Part shown: in pieces, positions 11,026-22,556 of the stretch
Layout: each line of letters begins with the position of its first letter
How positions within the stretch are numbered: position 1 is the stretch's first letter
From: Aquatica leii
Lineage: Eukaryota > Arthropoda > Insecta > Coleoptera > Lampyridae
NCBI GenBank assembly: GCA_035610365.1
Contig: CM069433.1
Location: 127,428,545 to 127,492,544 of the forward strand
Length of the DNA stretch: 64,000 bases
Direction of reading: 5' to 3'
The notes under the pieces: generated by a model
What the model was told of the DNA's origin: nothing
What the model saw: only the letters and a program-made list of their open reading frames with translations
Database searches by the model: none
Made by a program: the position numbers and the translations under genes

Positions 11026-12387
11026 TTAGTCAATATCAATTGGTAATAAACACAGTTTCACTACCGCGCACCTTGAAATGCCATTGGTAGTTTTAATCGA
11101 GACCACTCTGGAAACACCGCCAGGGCCTGGGTGTAGGATCACAACTCTACCTAATCGCCAGTACAACGGTGGTGTGTTGTCTTCCTTTACTAAAACTATC
11201 GCTCCCACCTTAGTTAATTCATTGTGTTTTTTCAGCCGTTTTTGCCTTTTTTGCAAGCAGGACAGATACTCCGTGGACCAGCGCTGCCAGAAATGCTGCA
11301 CCATTTGTCGCATTAATTTGTATCGATTTAATTGATCGATTTTAATGACTTCTTCGTGTCTTTTCGGAATTGCAATTAATATGTCTCCTATTAGGAAGTG
11401 TCCAGGTGTTAAGGCGGTAAGGTCATTAGGATCATGGGACAAAGGTGTTAGCGGTCTAGAATTCATAACAGCTTCGATTTGAACAATGACGGTAGTCAGT
11501 TCTTCGAATGTTAAAGATCTATTTGCAATAATTTTTTTCATGTGTAACTTAGCTATTTCAACTTTGATTCCCATAAGCCCCCAAAATGCGGCGACCTTGG
11601 CGGAATAAATCTCCACTCAATGCTATTTGTTTGTAAATAATTTTTAAATTTTGAATCGGCCAAAGCGGATATTATACCTTTCAATTTACGATTTGCCCCA
11701 ACAAAGTTACTTCCATTATCTGAAAATATTTGATACAAATCTTTTTAAAGCATTTAAAAATGACTTTGTAGTCAGGTCTCCTGCTAAGTCTAAGTGCACA
11801 GCCTTTGTAGCCATACAAACAAAGATGCATAAATAAGTTTTAATAATTTTTCTATTTTTTAGTTTACCGTCTTTAATCAAGAAGGGACCGGCGTAATCAA
11901 TTCCAGTATTTAAAAATGGTCTTCCGGGCACTACTCGTTCTGAAGGCAATTGCCTCATTTGTGGTTGAACGACTACCTTTTGGAATCGTGCGCAGACTAC
12001 GCACTTCTGTAAAATTCTTTTAACAGTGCTCTGCCCTTTAAGTGGCCAAAATTTTGTTCGCACAGCTGCTAATGTACCTTCTACTCCAGTGTGCATGTTT
12101 CTTATGTGCTCGTGTTTAATAATTAACGTTGTTAAATTGTGCAAAGATGACAATATCATAGGAAATTTTTGATAATAATTAACGCTTGCGTTTAAGAGCC
12201 TTCCCCCCACTCTAAGTATACCTGCATTGTCTAAAAATGGATTCAATGAATTTAACCTACTGCTACCTGATAATGTCTTTGATATACTTAATAAATTAAT
12301 TTCGTTTGAAAAATTTTGTGACTGGGCCTGACGTATTAACGTAAACATAGCTTCTTCTAATTCATCTGGCTGTAATCTTCCTAACAT
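11026..12387 (-). pseudogene. BEL/Pao integrase and C-terminal DUF5641-type domain
   Basis: Minus-strand order: a zinc-binding H2C2 region (HEHIRNMHTG ... CVVCARFQK), the core with first Asp in NTGIDYAGPF, second in the SDNGSNFVGA block, the HFGGLWE glutamate block, then LTPLSHDPNDLTALTPGHFL and a C-terminal domain with W..YL..LQKRQK and PPLYWRLGRV. Three separate frames are used: 11716-12387, 11553-11738 and 11026-11616, so there are at least two frame changes. The integrase is therefore not functional. It follows the RNase H remnant, as expected for Pao-type pol. Confidence 0.88.
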
Positions 12388-12905
12388 TTTTTATATTTAT
12401 GTGTGGTTACATTTGTTGCGAATCTTAACATATAAGCTACAACTCTTTGTAACCTACCTAATGCTGAATATTTGACAAAAATATCATTGTCGGTATCTAT
12501 AGCGTTAGACGTAACTAGCACCGATATTTTTCTTTCCGGGATGTCACTCACAATAATAAATTTAGAAGTTGGCATCTTGTCTGTTATGAGCCAGTTCGGT
12601 CCTGACCACCATATTCGTAAATGATCTGAACTTATAGAACTAACTCCGCGCGATATCAAATCAGCAGGGTTTTCGGAAGATATAACGTGACCCCACTGTT
12701 TTGGATTGCTAAGAACTTGAATTTCTGACAGCCTATTTGCCACAAACACGTGCCAATTATTTGGATCTGAGGATATCCATGCTAATGGTTGAGTCGCAAC
12801 AATACTTTCCCTCTGAGATTTTTAATTTTATTGAATGCAAGACCTTACTCATTAGTTGAGCTAATAGAACTGCTCCACACAACTCTAATCGGGGTAGCGT
12901 AATTT
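12381..12905 (-). pseudogene. BEL/Pao RNase H region remnant
   Basis: An upstream piece on the minus strand (about 12905 to 12780) contains LPRLELCGAVLLAQLMSKV, the block that opens the BEL RNase H region. The following piece has FVANRLSEIQVL, W.HVISSENPADLISRG, a conserved BEL block between RNase H and integrase. The two pieces are in different frames, and the catalytic core between RT and this region is poorly preserved. The stretch 12906-13150 has no recognisable coding blocks. Confidence 0.75.
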
Positions 12906-13150
12906 TTTAAATAGGAGCTACACGTGATTTTGAGCATTATAACCGTACACACCTTCTCCCATCCGCGTCAACTGTTCGCAAATAAATGCAACACAAAATC
13001 ACAAAATCCGTGTATTTCCGCCGTTATCCAATCATTTATTGTTGCTTGCCTGGTATCTCAATAGTTTCTAACGAACTTATTAAATATTCTAATTTATTAT
13101 TTAAGCCGAATAGGATATGGCAATTCATCGTCCTAGTCTAACTTTAATTT

Positions 13151-16054
13151 CTACAACCCTTGTAAAATTAGTTTGGCATTAATTGTTATCGGTCCTACTA
13201 AACCTAAGGGGTCAAATATTTGTGCAATAACCGATAAAATAATTCTTTTTGTTAGTGATTTATTACGATCTCGCAATTCAACCGAATATTTAAGCGTTTT
13301 CTTTTCCGAACCTGAATCTAATATATAATATTGTGATACATTTAATTTATTTGCATCATCATTAAATATTTTTGACTCATTTGATACCCATTGACGTAGT
13401 ACAAATCCAGCGGTACCCAAAATGTCGCTAACTTGATTTTTCAGCTTAATTACTGATTCGATTGTATTTGTGCCAGTTATCAAGTCATCCAAATAAAAAT
13501 CTCGTGTAATTACTTCACCTGCCTCCGGAAACGTTTGTTTTGCCTGTGTACCTAATTGCTGAAGGCATCTAGTTGCTAAGAATGAAGCTGGCGCAGTGCC
13601 GTACGTTAGCGTGTTTAACGGTAGGATACCCATATTAAGTTCGTAAAATTTTTGTATAGATGGTAGTAATATCGGTACATCTGAATACAAGTGATAGTAT
13701 GCAACTAAAACTACACAAACTCATAAATCTTATTTGGGCGGTCCTAAATTTTAAACAATAGACTTAGGGTACTCTAAAGGGTACTCAGGTAACTGATATA
13801 TTTGTTTGTACTTGCCCGGATGGGCAGCGTATATCTATTCAAATATTTTTTTATAGTATACATAAAAGTACTGGTAATTGCATTTTAATTGCATATCACT
13901 ATAATCTAAATCGAATACATTTTTTTCTTGAAAGTAATACGGTACAAGTTCTTTTAAAGACATTGTTTTGTTTGTTATTATCAAATAATAAAAAATGTGT
14001 GGTTTTTTTCGGGTATTCTGATTGTCTAGCGCTGGTGGTTTGTATTATATTCTTATCAAAAACGGATTGCACAGTAACGTTCGCTTTCTTTGGCTACTAG
14101 ACGCTGTTCCCACTCTCTTTTCACACACTATGCGCTTATTGTTTAATTTGTTTTTACAAAAAAAAAATCTAATTGTATAAGAGCGACTTCTTTAAAAACA
14201 ATTTGATTATGTAGTTTTACAAGCAAAAGTTTATAATGAAATATGTATTTATATTCCGTATATACATTCAAAAATTTGCAAACAAAATCGTTAGTCGTGA
14301 ATTAATGTCACAAATAAAATAACAATGCTGTGTGCAAAGTATCTATTAAACCATTGATTGAAAAATATACATGTGTATTTTGATTTATATTCTAGTTTTC
14401 ATGTCCCTTTGGATTCTAGAATCGACAAGTTCCGGAATACAATGCGTTTCTCAAAATTTAATTAATCTTAATAACATTTTTTTACAAAATATCTCGTCTT
14501 AATTTATTTTAATAATTTCTAGATCCACATTTGTATATAATACATAATACTAAATAGCAAATGTTTTTTTTACAGTAAGCATTTGTCCTTGAAATTAATG
14601 CACACAGCTATGGTTTTGTTTTAAATATAACTCGCCCCTTTCATTTACAGCAACGCAAATTTTTTAATTTTATATTGCATTTTATATTTTTTTGGTTTCT
14701 TAATGAAAATAAACACTTATTTACTTCTATAATTGTACTATTGTCAATCGTCCGACTTGTTTGCAAAAAAAATGTATTTATCGTGAATAAAAAAAACACA
14801 ATTTTTTACTTTTAAATTTGTAAAATATTCAAATTTTGAAATCGCCCTTTTTGCATTCTCAATTCCGTACGTAATAGCTAATAAATATTTTTATACACTA
14901 TCAGTTACATTTGTCAATATGTAGAGTAAACGTAATGTAGCATTAATAGATAGAAATAAACCGAAATATGATTTACTAGTTTCTACAGAAGATTTGCATA
15001 TGGCATAGTAAGAATAACATTTAGCAGAATTTTAACAATACTTATTTGTTCAAATATGCTTTACCCGTAATCGGCAAATTCTTGTTTTATAAACTCCGCC
15101 TCCGAGTACCTGCTGCCCCTGTCATTTTAAATAAAACGCGCCATGTATTTTTAATATTGCATAAATTTTGATAGTTTTTCAAACTGATTTTCGAAATAAT
15201 TGTTACTCGTACATGCTTCAAATTTCACATGTACTTGGCTAAATGCGTTGACTAGGAGTTAACATAATTTCAAAAATATTCTTTAAACATTAAGATTGTT
15301 ATAAGAAAAAAACGTTTTTATTTGATGAATTGTGCAATAAAATTGTTCATAACTTCTACAAATATTGTAATTATTGAGAGAAACTTCTTTAATGCCTAGA
15401 ACACTATATAACCAATTATTGGTCAAAATTTGACCTACACAACTTTAATACATTTATAAAAAATTGATCTGAAAGTTTTAACTTTTATATTGCTTATTAA
15501 TAAAGATGGAGAAGTTTGCAAAAAATGAAAATATTTGTCACAAAATATTTTGTTAGATTTCAATTAAATAAATTTTCCAAAGTTTATTGTTATTACATAA
15601 ATTCCATTTTGTCTAGCGCTTTAATTCGCAGGTATCCTACCGTTAATCTATAATGACGAAGTGGTTGATCAGGTTCATACCGAAATACAATTCTTTGCAA
15701 ATCTCGTTGATTCGAGTCTACATTTACTTGCCGATACATCTTACTGATGTCTCCGGTTATTGCATACTTATGGGTTCTAAAACGCAATAAAATCGAAAAT
15801 AAATCATCTTGTATACAAGGACCTGCTAATAAACTGTCGTTCAACAAATAACCAGACGATGTTTTAGCTGAGGCGTCGAATACCACCCGCAATTTTGTTA
15901 TCAGACTCATTTCTTTGATTACACCGTGATGCGCTAGATAGAATACCTCGTTAGGTGGTTCCTCCAATTCGTTTATTTCTGTCATCTGACCTAAACGCTC
16001 ATACTCTGACATAAACTCGTTATACTGTTTTTTTAACACAGGGTCTTTCGACAA
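13151..16054 (-). pseudogene. BEL/Pao reverse transcriptase, split by a 2.0-kb insertion
   Basis: The upstream RT half (16054 down to 15647) has KLRVVFDASAKT, LLNDSLLAGPCIQDDL, FRTHKYAITGDISKMYRQV, including the first catalytic Asp. The downstream half (13614 down to 13151) has the TYGTAP block, the FYLDDLITG catalytic block (YLDD in place of YVDD), then KRIILSVIAQIFDPLGLVGP. The interruption falls exactly at a TTAA that is duplicated on both sides, so the RT was split by the inserted element and not by deletion. Apparent coding extensions into the insertion (13619-13690 and 15593-15642) are accidental. Confidence 0.88.
13619..15642. mobile_element. PiggyBac-like non-autonomous element (TTAA-flanked, 12-bp TIRs)
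   Basis: Left end CGGTAGGATACC (13619-13630) and right end GGTATCCTACCG (15631-15642) are perfect 12-bp inverted repeats. Each is flanked by TTAA (13615-13618 and 15643-15646). The insertion lies inside the RT of the BEL element, and the RT frame is uninterrupted if the insert plus one TTAA is ignored, which fixes its borders independently. The 2024-bp interior is AT-rich and I see no transposase, so it would depend on a partner. TTAA duplication is the hallmark of piggyBac; the TIR sequence itself I do not recognise. Confidence 0.82.
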
Positions 16055-16140
16055 TTTTTTCTCTTCTCTTCACATACGCGCTCTACTGGTGTTAACTCTC
16101 GTTTCATCATGCATTCCTCAATTTTCCAACATTTTTCTAA

Positions 16141-16713
16141 TTATAACTGCACATTTGTACTTACTGTAACGCAAGATATAATTTTATTTTCTGTTTCATA
16201 TATTGATCCCGTAATTACCCATCCAAGTCTAGTGTTCTGTGCAGTAAGATTTTGCATACTCAATTTAATACGACCTACACATAGTAAGTCCCAAAATATA
16301 TTAGCACCCAGTAGCATATCTATTTTATTTGGTACATTAAACGTTTGATCTGATATCTGGATGCCTTTAGGTATATCTAAATTACTAACATTTATAAGGT
16401 TAATTGGGATATTATCAGTAATTTTATCTAAATTTAAAAATTGCAATTCAGCCCTGAATTCATTATTTTTTTATTTTATTGTTGCGTTAAATCTACGGTT
16501 TAAGTAAGTTACCTTATTGTTTATTCCCGAAATAGTCACATTTGAAAGTTCACTAATTAGTTTTAACCGTTCAAACAGCTCTGTAGTGACAAAATTTGTT
16601 TGTGAGCCAGAGTCGAGAAGTGCACGACACGTAACGGAATTTCCGTATCTATCCTCTACATCTAACAATGCTGTTGATAATAATGTATAATTAATATTTT
16701 GGGAACAATGCAT
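16141..16713 (-). pseudogene. BEL/Pao aspartic protease remnant
   Basis: A CRALLDSGSQTNFVT block gives the active-site Asp as D-S-G, and the downstream half has NKIDMLLGANIFWDLL and T.LGWVITG-type blocks. The two halves are in the same frame but separated by a stop near 16468. The frame differs from the zinc-knuckle region upstream, so there is also a frame change near 16690. Position between gag and RT is as expected. Confidence 0.8.
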
Positions 16714-18062
16714 TGATTTACTTCATGAGCTTGATCATTGCTTGTAGGCACAATAGTTGGTGGCTGATTGACATTTTCGACCGCGGTAATTGTTTTTTTC
16801 CAATCATTACTACAATTAATTGCGCTAGACACGAAGTCTTTATGCAATAAAGTATTGCGATTACGATTACATTTCCTACAGTCGCGTGCTCTGCATTTGT
16901 AATTTAAATGGTTGTCCTTAAAACAATTCACACATATTTTCATTTTTTTAATTTCTGCCCACCTATATGAGATATTTAATTTAAAAAAATCTGGACAACA
17001 ACACAAGTAATGATCACCTTTACATAAAAGACATTATTGTTTATTTGATACTAGATGCGTAAATGTTTTTATTTCGCCTAATTTTCTTTGAGATACTTTA
17101 TTATTAACTGAATCTAACTCTAGAGACTCCAAAACGTGACACCTGTTATTTAAAAATTTTATTAATTTATCAATTGTAGGAAACTTATCTTTATTTCCCC
17201 TGGTTTCTTTGCATTGTCTTCTTGTGTTATTATCTAATTTATTTATTACTATATGTATTAAAATTGTATCAATATTGAGTGCATCTAATTTTTTAAGAGA
17301 CCTTAAATTGCTAGAAAAATTATCTACTAAATGTCTAAGCCCTTGATACGATTCTTGTTTAACTATTTTTAATTCAAAAATATTATTTACATGCGTGTTT
17401 ACTATGGCCTTTTTATTTTCATAACGCTCTTTAAGCATTTCCCAAGCAACCCCATAGTTAACATCCGTAACTTCAAGCGAGTCTAATAAACGCGCTCCTT
17501 CGCCCCGTAGTGCCGATTTCAAATAATGGCATTTTTGAATCGATGGTAACGATTTCTCTTTATCGATCAATAAATTAAACGTGTCATAAAATTGCATTCA
17601 TTGTTCATATTTGCCATCAAATTCAATTAACTTTATATTAGGAAGTTTTACGTTGTTACTTGCAATGGAATTATTATTAATATTAGAAATATCCGGGTTA
17701 TTAACCGTTTGGGAACAAGTTGTTTGTGAATTGTGAGACATAATTTCCCTTGCCTTTGCTGTACTTTCAAAGAATTTGTCTTCAAACTCTACCTGCTGTT
17801 GACCTTCAAATGCATCCGTATTTTCCTCAAAATATTTAATTTTGCATTGAACATCAATAAATTCTTGCCAAAGTAATTCAACTTTTTCTAGTCGTCCGCT
17901 TAATTCCACAACAGACTTATTTGAATCAAAACTACTTACATACATACATATGTACGTGTGAAATCGTGTTAATTGCGATTTAATTTGTTTGCGCTTATTT
18001 ACCACTAATTTAAATTCTAATAATTGCTCGTTAGTTTTTGCGTTAACTGAAGTCTCCGGCAT
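16662..18062 (-). pseudogene. BEL/Pao gag with zinc knuckles, two in-frame stops
   Basis: The start at 18062 gives MPETSVNAK. The N-terminal part is helical and charged. The core carries the PNIKLIEFDGKYE block followed by a TGA (17598-17600) and then MQFYDTFNLLIDKEKSLP in the same frame; the position is normally a tryptophan codon, so one base change explains the stop. Later there is a second stop near 17031, then cysteine clusters CVNCFKDNHLNYKC and CRKC...H, the paired zinc knuckles of Pao-type gag. All three sections share one frame. Confidence 0.85.
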
Positions 18063-18240
18063 ATTGTATCGAATAATTAAATAATAATATAAAATAAAAT
18101 ACGATATAATACAAATGCCGCCCGCGATTGTTTAAATCAAAACCAATAGGTATAATAAATAAGGAAATAAAACAGGAAGAGACTCACCAATGTTGATTTC
18201 TTGCTACGCTTGCTGTGGATTTTTTTTTAATTACAAATCT

Positions 18241-18261
18241 TCATCAGGCTCGCTAGACCAA
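18241..18261 (-). promoter_or_regulatory. Primer-binding site of the BEL/Pao element
   Basis: Directly inside the 5' LTR the minus strand reads TTGGTCTAGCGAGCC. A TGG one base from the LTR is the usual complement of a tRNA CCA end. I could not assign the tRNA. Confidence 0.55.
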
Positions 18262-18520
18262 TGTTTGGGCTGGTGTTCAAATAAATAATTGTAGTGGACT
18301 GTATATAAAAATGCTATATTCACCAATGCAGCTTAACAAGTAATGCTTACAAAACGATATTTTTTAAGGAAGGTGGCCATTCTTTGGGTTAACTGACAAG
18401 TACCCTCCGGGTTACATAAATCTTTATGACTAATATCCTAACTAATTCTAAGTACATACTGTACACAAAATACAAATGCAAATACTAAGATATAATGAAG
18501 AAATCAAATTTAACCAAACA
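18262..18520 (-). repeat. 5' LTR of the BEL/Pao element
   Basis: 259 bp, matching 10694-10956. The gag of the element begins about 200 bp downstream on the minus strand, and a TGG primer-binding site adjoins it. Differences from the other LTR are few, so the insertion is not ancient, though the coding frame is already broken. Confidence 0.92.
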
Positions 18521-19260
18521 TCTAATGCGACTGTTGTTTTTCGAACTACTCTACTAGATGATGCGATTTTTTCTTGTGCCGTTAAGTCGTCAATAAACTC
18601 GTGAATGTCTGAGTGGTGTACGGACAATAAACTGCTTGTCCCGTTATACGGGGCAATCCCTATAAGTATTTGTTGTTTTATTTCTTGTAACGGTAAATTA
18701 AGCGCTTTACATAGCGTGTATTTATGCTGCCTATAACTTGCTATCGATTCTTTTGGTTGTTGCTGTTTTACTTGCATTCTTTCCCATCTTTGAGTTGTTG
18801 ACACTGTCTGCACAAACGTTCGTTTCAAACTTTGTTCAAATTCATCCCATGTCCATAGGGTTTCGGACAACATTGGTACCAACATCTCAGTGTACCAAAC
18901 AAGAATACTCTGGCCGTCTGTTTAATTCATTCTTGAGCGTACTCAGTCGGATGATCTCCGTAAAGTCTGAGGCAAACTTGGTATAATTAGCAGTTTTATG
19001 TCCGTAATCATTTCTCTAGATTCGATTACTGTCATTATTCTAAACATTAAATTCATCATGTTGTTTACGTTTACAGCTACATTTTCGTTACTATATTTTG
19101 CGCCTTCTGTACTACGCTGTAGTTCAATTGGCTTTTGAGACGCCATGTTACTTTCGGTTTCCCTACGACCTTCCTTACGTAGCTAACGTTTGATCCACCT
19201 GCCGACCATTCCTGTTCATTGCGACCTTCTTCAAAATATGAAGTCATGAGGCCTCGCAAA
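18521..19260 (-). pseudogene. Outer gypsy element, gag upstream part
   Basis: The minus-strand frame reads a retrotransposon gag domain: LWTWDEFEQSLKRTFVQT, RWERMQVKQQQPKESIASYR, then LNLPLQEIKQQILIGI and HEFIDDLTAQEKI. It runs directly into the BEL LTR at 18520, and its zinc knuckles reappear at 10690 on the other side. The N-terminal part (19146 down to 18943, start MASQKPIELQ) is in another frame, so the gag also carries a frame change of its own. Confidence 0.75.
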
Positions 19261-20544
19261 CTGATATCTTCATTTTCCGATCACTAATTCTGCTCGAATT
19301 TCCCACGTAAACACTCGCCAAGTTTGTTCCACCAACGACTTTTCCGCGAATATCACGCATTCAACGCAAACTAATTTCCGTCTTGAACAACGTTTTCTGC
19401 CACATAATCATTTTTTTTAACACGACCGATTTACCGCGTATCCCACTTCTGAAAATGTCAGAGTCGGGTTTAATTTGTAAATAAATTACCCCAAAAATAA
19501 ACTTTATTTAAACAACTTCGTTTACTTTGATTGATACAGAAACATCTCCCGTCTGTTCGACCTCTTCGACAGTTTAAACATTTTCAATAATTACGATCCT
19601 CCTCTAAGTTTTACTTAAGAAGTTGAAAGTCATGATTCTACCGGTTTCAGACATTAGTTTAATTAGACATAATCCTTCGATATTAATATATCAGTACATT
19701 AAACTTATAACATCCAACTGTACTATTAATTTAAAACGATTTCTTCTACTGTTCAAGCGGCAAGTAATCGAACAGGATTGTTAAATGAAGGATTGAATAA
19801 TTAATTTGGTTAGGATTTTGGCAATGACTCTGGTCCTAATCTTCCATAAGTTAAGCGATAGTTAGTAAGGGTTAAGGTAGGCAATAATTGGGAAGGGTTA
19901 CGGTACGTCAGATTATATATCAATCGATGCAGGTAAGTGGTGCAATACTTCCGGAACGCAGCCTCACGTCCCAATGTAAGCTTGAAAAAGAGTATTGTAG
20001 TGAAACAATCTTTTGATTGGATGCTGTTTTATTTGAACCCTTTGCTATTTATACAATCATTTGTGCGACGTAAAATCAATATATATTTCCATAAAAGGAA
20101 AAATTGTGGTCTATAGACGTAATTCAGCAATTCTGCAATTTAATGAGGCTAAGGAATACAGCGACCACCAGTTTTATGCTGAATTGCATGATATTGACCG
20201 TTGAATTCTTAAAGGTTCATTAATCTAATTAAGTAATCAGAAATATTCCAACAAACAAATTTTAATGTTTAAATTAGAATGTCTGTGCCTAAATTAATTG
20301 AATTAATAAAATTAATTAAAATCATACTAGTTAGCGTACCTAAGTACTTGTCTGCCCAACATAGCTGTACATAAAACAACTAATGAATTAAATAATAATA
20401 ATAAAATTAATTCCGATTACAATCGTGCGCCACTGGTAATTACTACGGTATCACAGTAGATATATAGTGACTATAGTTCAGATAACACACGTCCACGACT
20501 TATAATTGACATAACCAAAAAAAATAGAAATGTTAAATGTGACC
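19261..20544. other. AT-rich stretch, no recognisable gene
   Basis: No coding similarity seen on either strand. A minus-strand stretch near 19460-19510 with two AATAAA-like words followed by a TCTGACA could be the end of the 5' LTR of the outer gypsy element, but I found no second copy to support it. Confidence 0.3.
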
Positions 20545-20552
20545 TTAACCCT

Positions 20553-20958
20553 CAGTGTTGTAAATTATCTATATAAATTTATATAGATAAATTAATCTAG
20601 ATTCAAATTTTTATCTATTTATATGTATCTATATACTATCTAAAATATATAAGTTATATGTATCTGTATATATATATAATTTTTTATTTAAATTATTTAA
20701 ATAAAATTATAAAAATCCAGTGTTCCGTAAAATTCAAGTTACAATATGTATGTTTTTCTTCAGTAATTTCCCGCATTCCATAGTAGTTCTTGAAGTGAAC
20801 TCCATGTATCGTTATTACTACCTAGGTTATTACATCTATTATCTGTTATCTATATAAAGTTTAACTAGTTTATCTGTTATCTAATACTAGATAATTCTTG
20901 CAAGAAAAAAAATTTATCTGTATCTATATAATTTAAAAATTATCTATTTACAACACTG
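20553..20958. mobile_element. hAT-type MITE with perfect 8-bp target duplication
   Basis: Ends CAGTGTTGTAAATTATCTA and (reverse complement) CAGTGTTGTAAATAGATAAT share a 13-bp start and are flanked by identical TTAACCCT at 20545-20552 and 20959-20966. CAG...CTG ends with 8-bp duplication are the hAT signature. The 406-bp interior is built largely of ATCTATATA-type words and codes for nothing. Confidence 0.88.
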
Positions 20959-20966
20959 TTAACCCT

Positions 20967-22073
20967 TAATTACATGGAGTAAATGAACTAATATGAAGAT
21001 ATACAGTAAATAAAGCAAGATAACTAGATAGATTTAGTGCCTTAGTTTATCTCTACATAAGTTGATTTTAGCAAAACCAACGTCCCAATGTTACGTTATG
21101 ATTGTTTGAAATGTACTAGGTGGAAGGTGACAATATGATAGAAAATTCCAATATAATCCCTTACGGTAATCAGCGTATAAACCAATATCAAAGTTCACGA
21201 CTGAAATATAGGTAGTCTTTTTTTTACTCTCCTGCATTACAGCAGCAATCGAGTAAAAATCGAAAATCCAAGAAGACGACATACGAATTTTCCTTCACGT
21301 TGTGCAGCACTTTTCTACCAAAAGCCCCAACCATTCCTTCCCTCCCCCAATTCATAAGGAATTCGCGTTAGATTAGGCCCTTTCTTTGTCCCAAAAATAC
21401 GGTGGGAACACAAATATTCAAATGACCTACAAAAGATCGGAATATAGCGTTTGTACCAACGAAGTATAGATGGCATCAGTATAACTAAATTTTTTGCCTT
21501 TTAAATTTTCAGCGTGTTACAAATTATTTATCGAAGCATGCGCACCATCAAAAAATTAACATAATTAAATCTATGAAAAACAAAGTCATTAGTTTAAGTA
21601 GATTACAATTTTAAGTAAAAAACCTAAACATTTTAAAAAACATCCTCATAAATAACAATTATCCTAAGAACCTAATCAATAAAATATTTTAACAAAAAAA
21701 CTCATTTCGATTTTAAAAAACACCAACTGAAAAATTAGGACCTATAATAGCAACACTATTTACATTTGCCTCAAAACAAAAAACAAAACAAAATTAAACA
21801 ATAAACACACCGAATCAAGTGCATTGGATGGAATAAATGTTATATAGGGCAGACCAAACAAAAAAACTGACAATAATGTCATTTTTAATACAGACACAAA
21901 TAACCTTATTACTGTACTTTGCCTTTTACATCAGTTTGTTATGTATGTACTCAGAGCCAACATTTTTGAATTTTGAATCAGTTGGATCCTTGCCCTTTTT
22001 GTAATGTTTTAACTAGCGTTTGTTTTAAGTTTCAAACCTTAAATGTTTTTTCGGCTATTTATTAATGTTCTAA
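20967..22073. other. AT-rich stretch, nothing recognised
   Basis: Short open frames only, none with family features. No TIRs or repeats could be defined. Confidence 0.3.
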
Positions 22074-22154
22074 TTTAATTATATTATTTATTTTTATTTT
22101 TATATAGATTCGCTAAACCTTCCCCTTTATATTTTTAATTTTTATATTTTAATT

Positions 22155-22192
22155 AACGCTACATGTTTCGACAGAGTCATCTTCAGGCGTAT
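22155..22192 (-). ncRNA. Hammerhead ribozyme-like motif, left arm
   Basis: On the minus strand: CTGAAGA core, a GAC/GTC stem II with TCT loop, GAAA core, an ACA/TGT stem III with no loop, then A as the cleavage-site base and GCGT pairing with ACGC as stem I. All invariant hammerhead core positions (CUGANGA, GAAA, UH) are present. Minimal stem III of this kind is known from Penelope-like and retrozyme hammerheads, which act as dimers. Activity is not shown by the sequence. Confidence 0.6.
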
Positions 22193-22517
22193 TCTATAAA
22201 ATCAAAAAATATAAAATCGAATCTTAATTAAATATAAACTTACATTGGAATAGAAAAATCAAACTTCAAATATTATATAAACTTTTAAAAAATAATAATA
22301 ATAGAAATCTGAAAAATGAATTAAAAAAATCAAAAAGTTATAAAAATGAATAAACTTACCAACATATATAATCAATTAATAATTTTTTTAATTCATTTTT
22401 CAGATTTCTATTATTATTATTTTTTAAAAGTTTATATAATATTTGAAGTTTGATTTTTCTATTCCAATGTAAGTTTATATTTAATTAAGATTCGATTTTA
22501 TATTTTGATTTTATAGA

Positions 22518-22556
22518 ATACGCCTGAAGATGACTCTGTCGAAACATGTAGCGTTA
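22518..22556 (+). ncRNA. Hammerhead ribozyme-like motif, right arm
   Basis: Mirror copy of the left-arm motif on the plus strand, with CTGAAGA at 22524-22530, GAAA at 22541-22544 and the presumed cleavage after the A at 22550. Stem I pairs ACGC with GCGT. Confidence 0.6.

Larger units (their letters stand above)
10694..18520 (-). mobile_element. BEL/Pao LTR retrotransposon, full-length but dead
   Basis: The element has two matching LTRs of about 260 bp, TGTTTGG...CCAAACA termini, a polypurine tract next to the left LTR, a primer-binding site next to the right LTR, and minus-strand gag, protease, RT, RNase H and integrase blocks in BEL/Pao order. The flanking pentamers TGTAA (10689-10693) and TCTAA (18521-18525, read TCTAA) differ at one base and may be an aged 5-bp target duplication. 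Several stops and frame changes kill the reading frame, and a TTAA-flanked insertion splits the RT. It sits inside the gag of a gypsy element. Confidence 0.9.

Noticed and set aside
13619-13690. Apparent N-terminal extension of the downstream RT half
   Set aside because: It is inside the TTAA-flanked insertion and only fused to the RT by chance.
18448-18885. A continuous minus-strand frame that looks like one 145-aa protein
   Set aside because: Its last part is LTR sequence of the BEL element; only 18521-18885 is gypsy gag.
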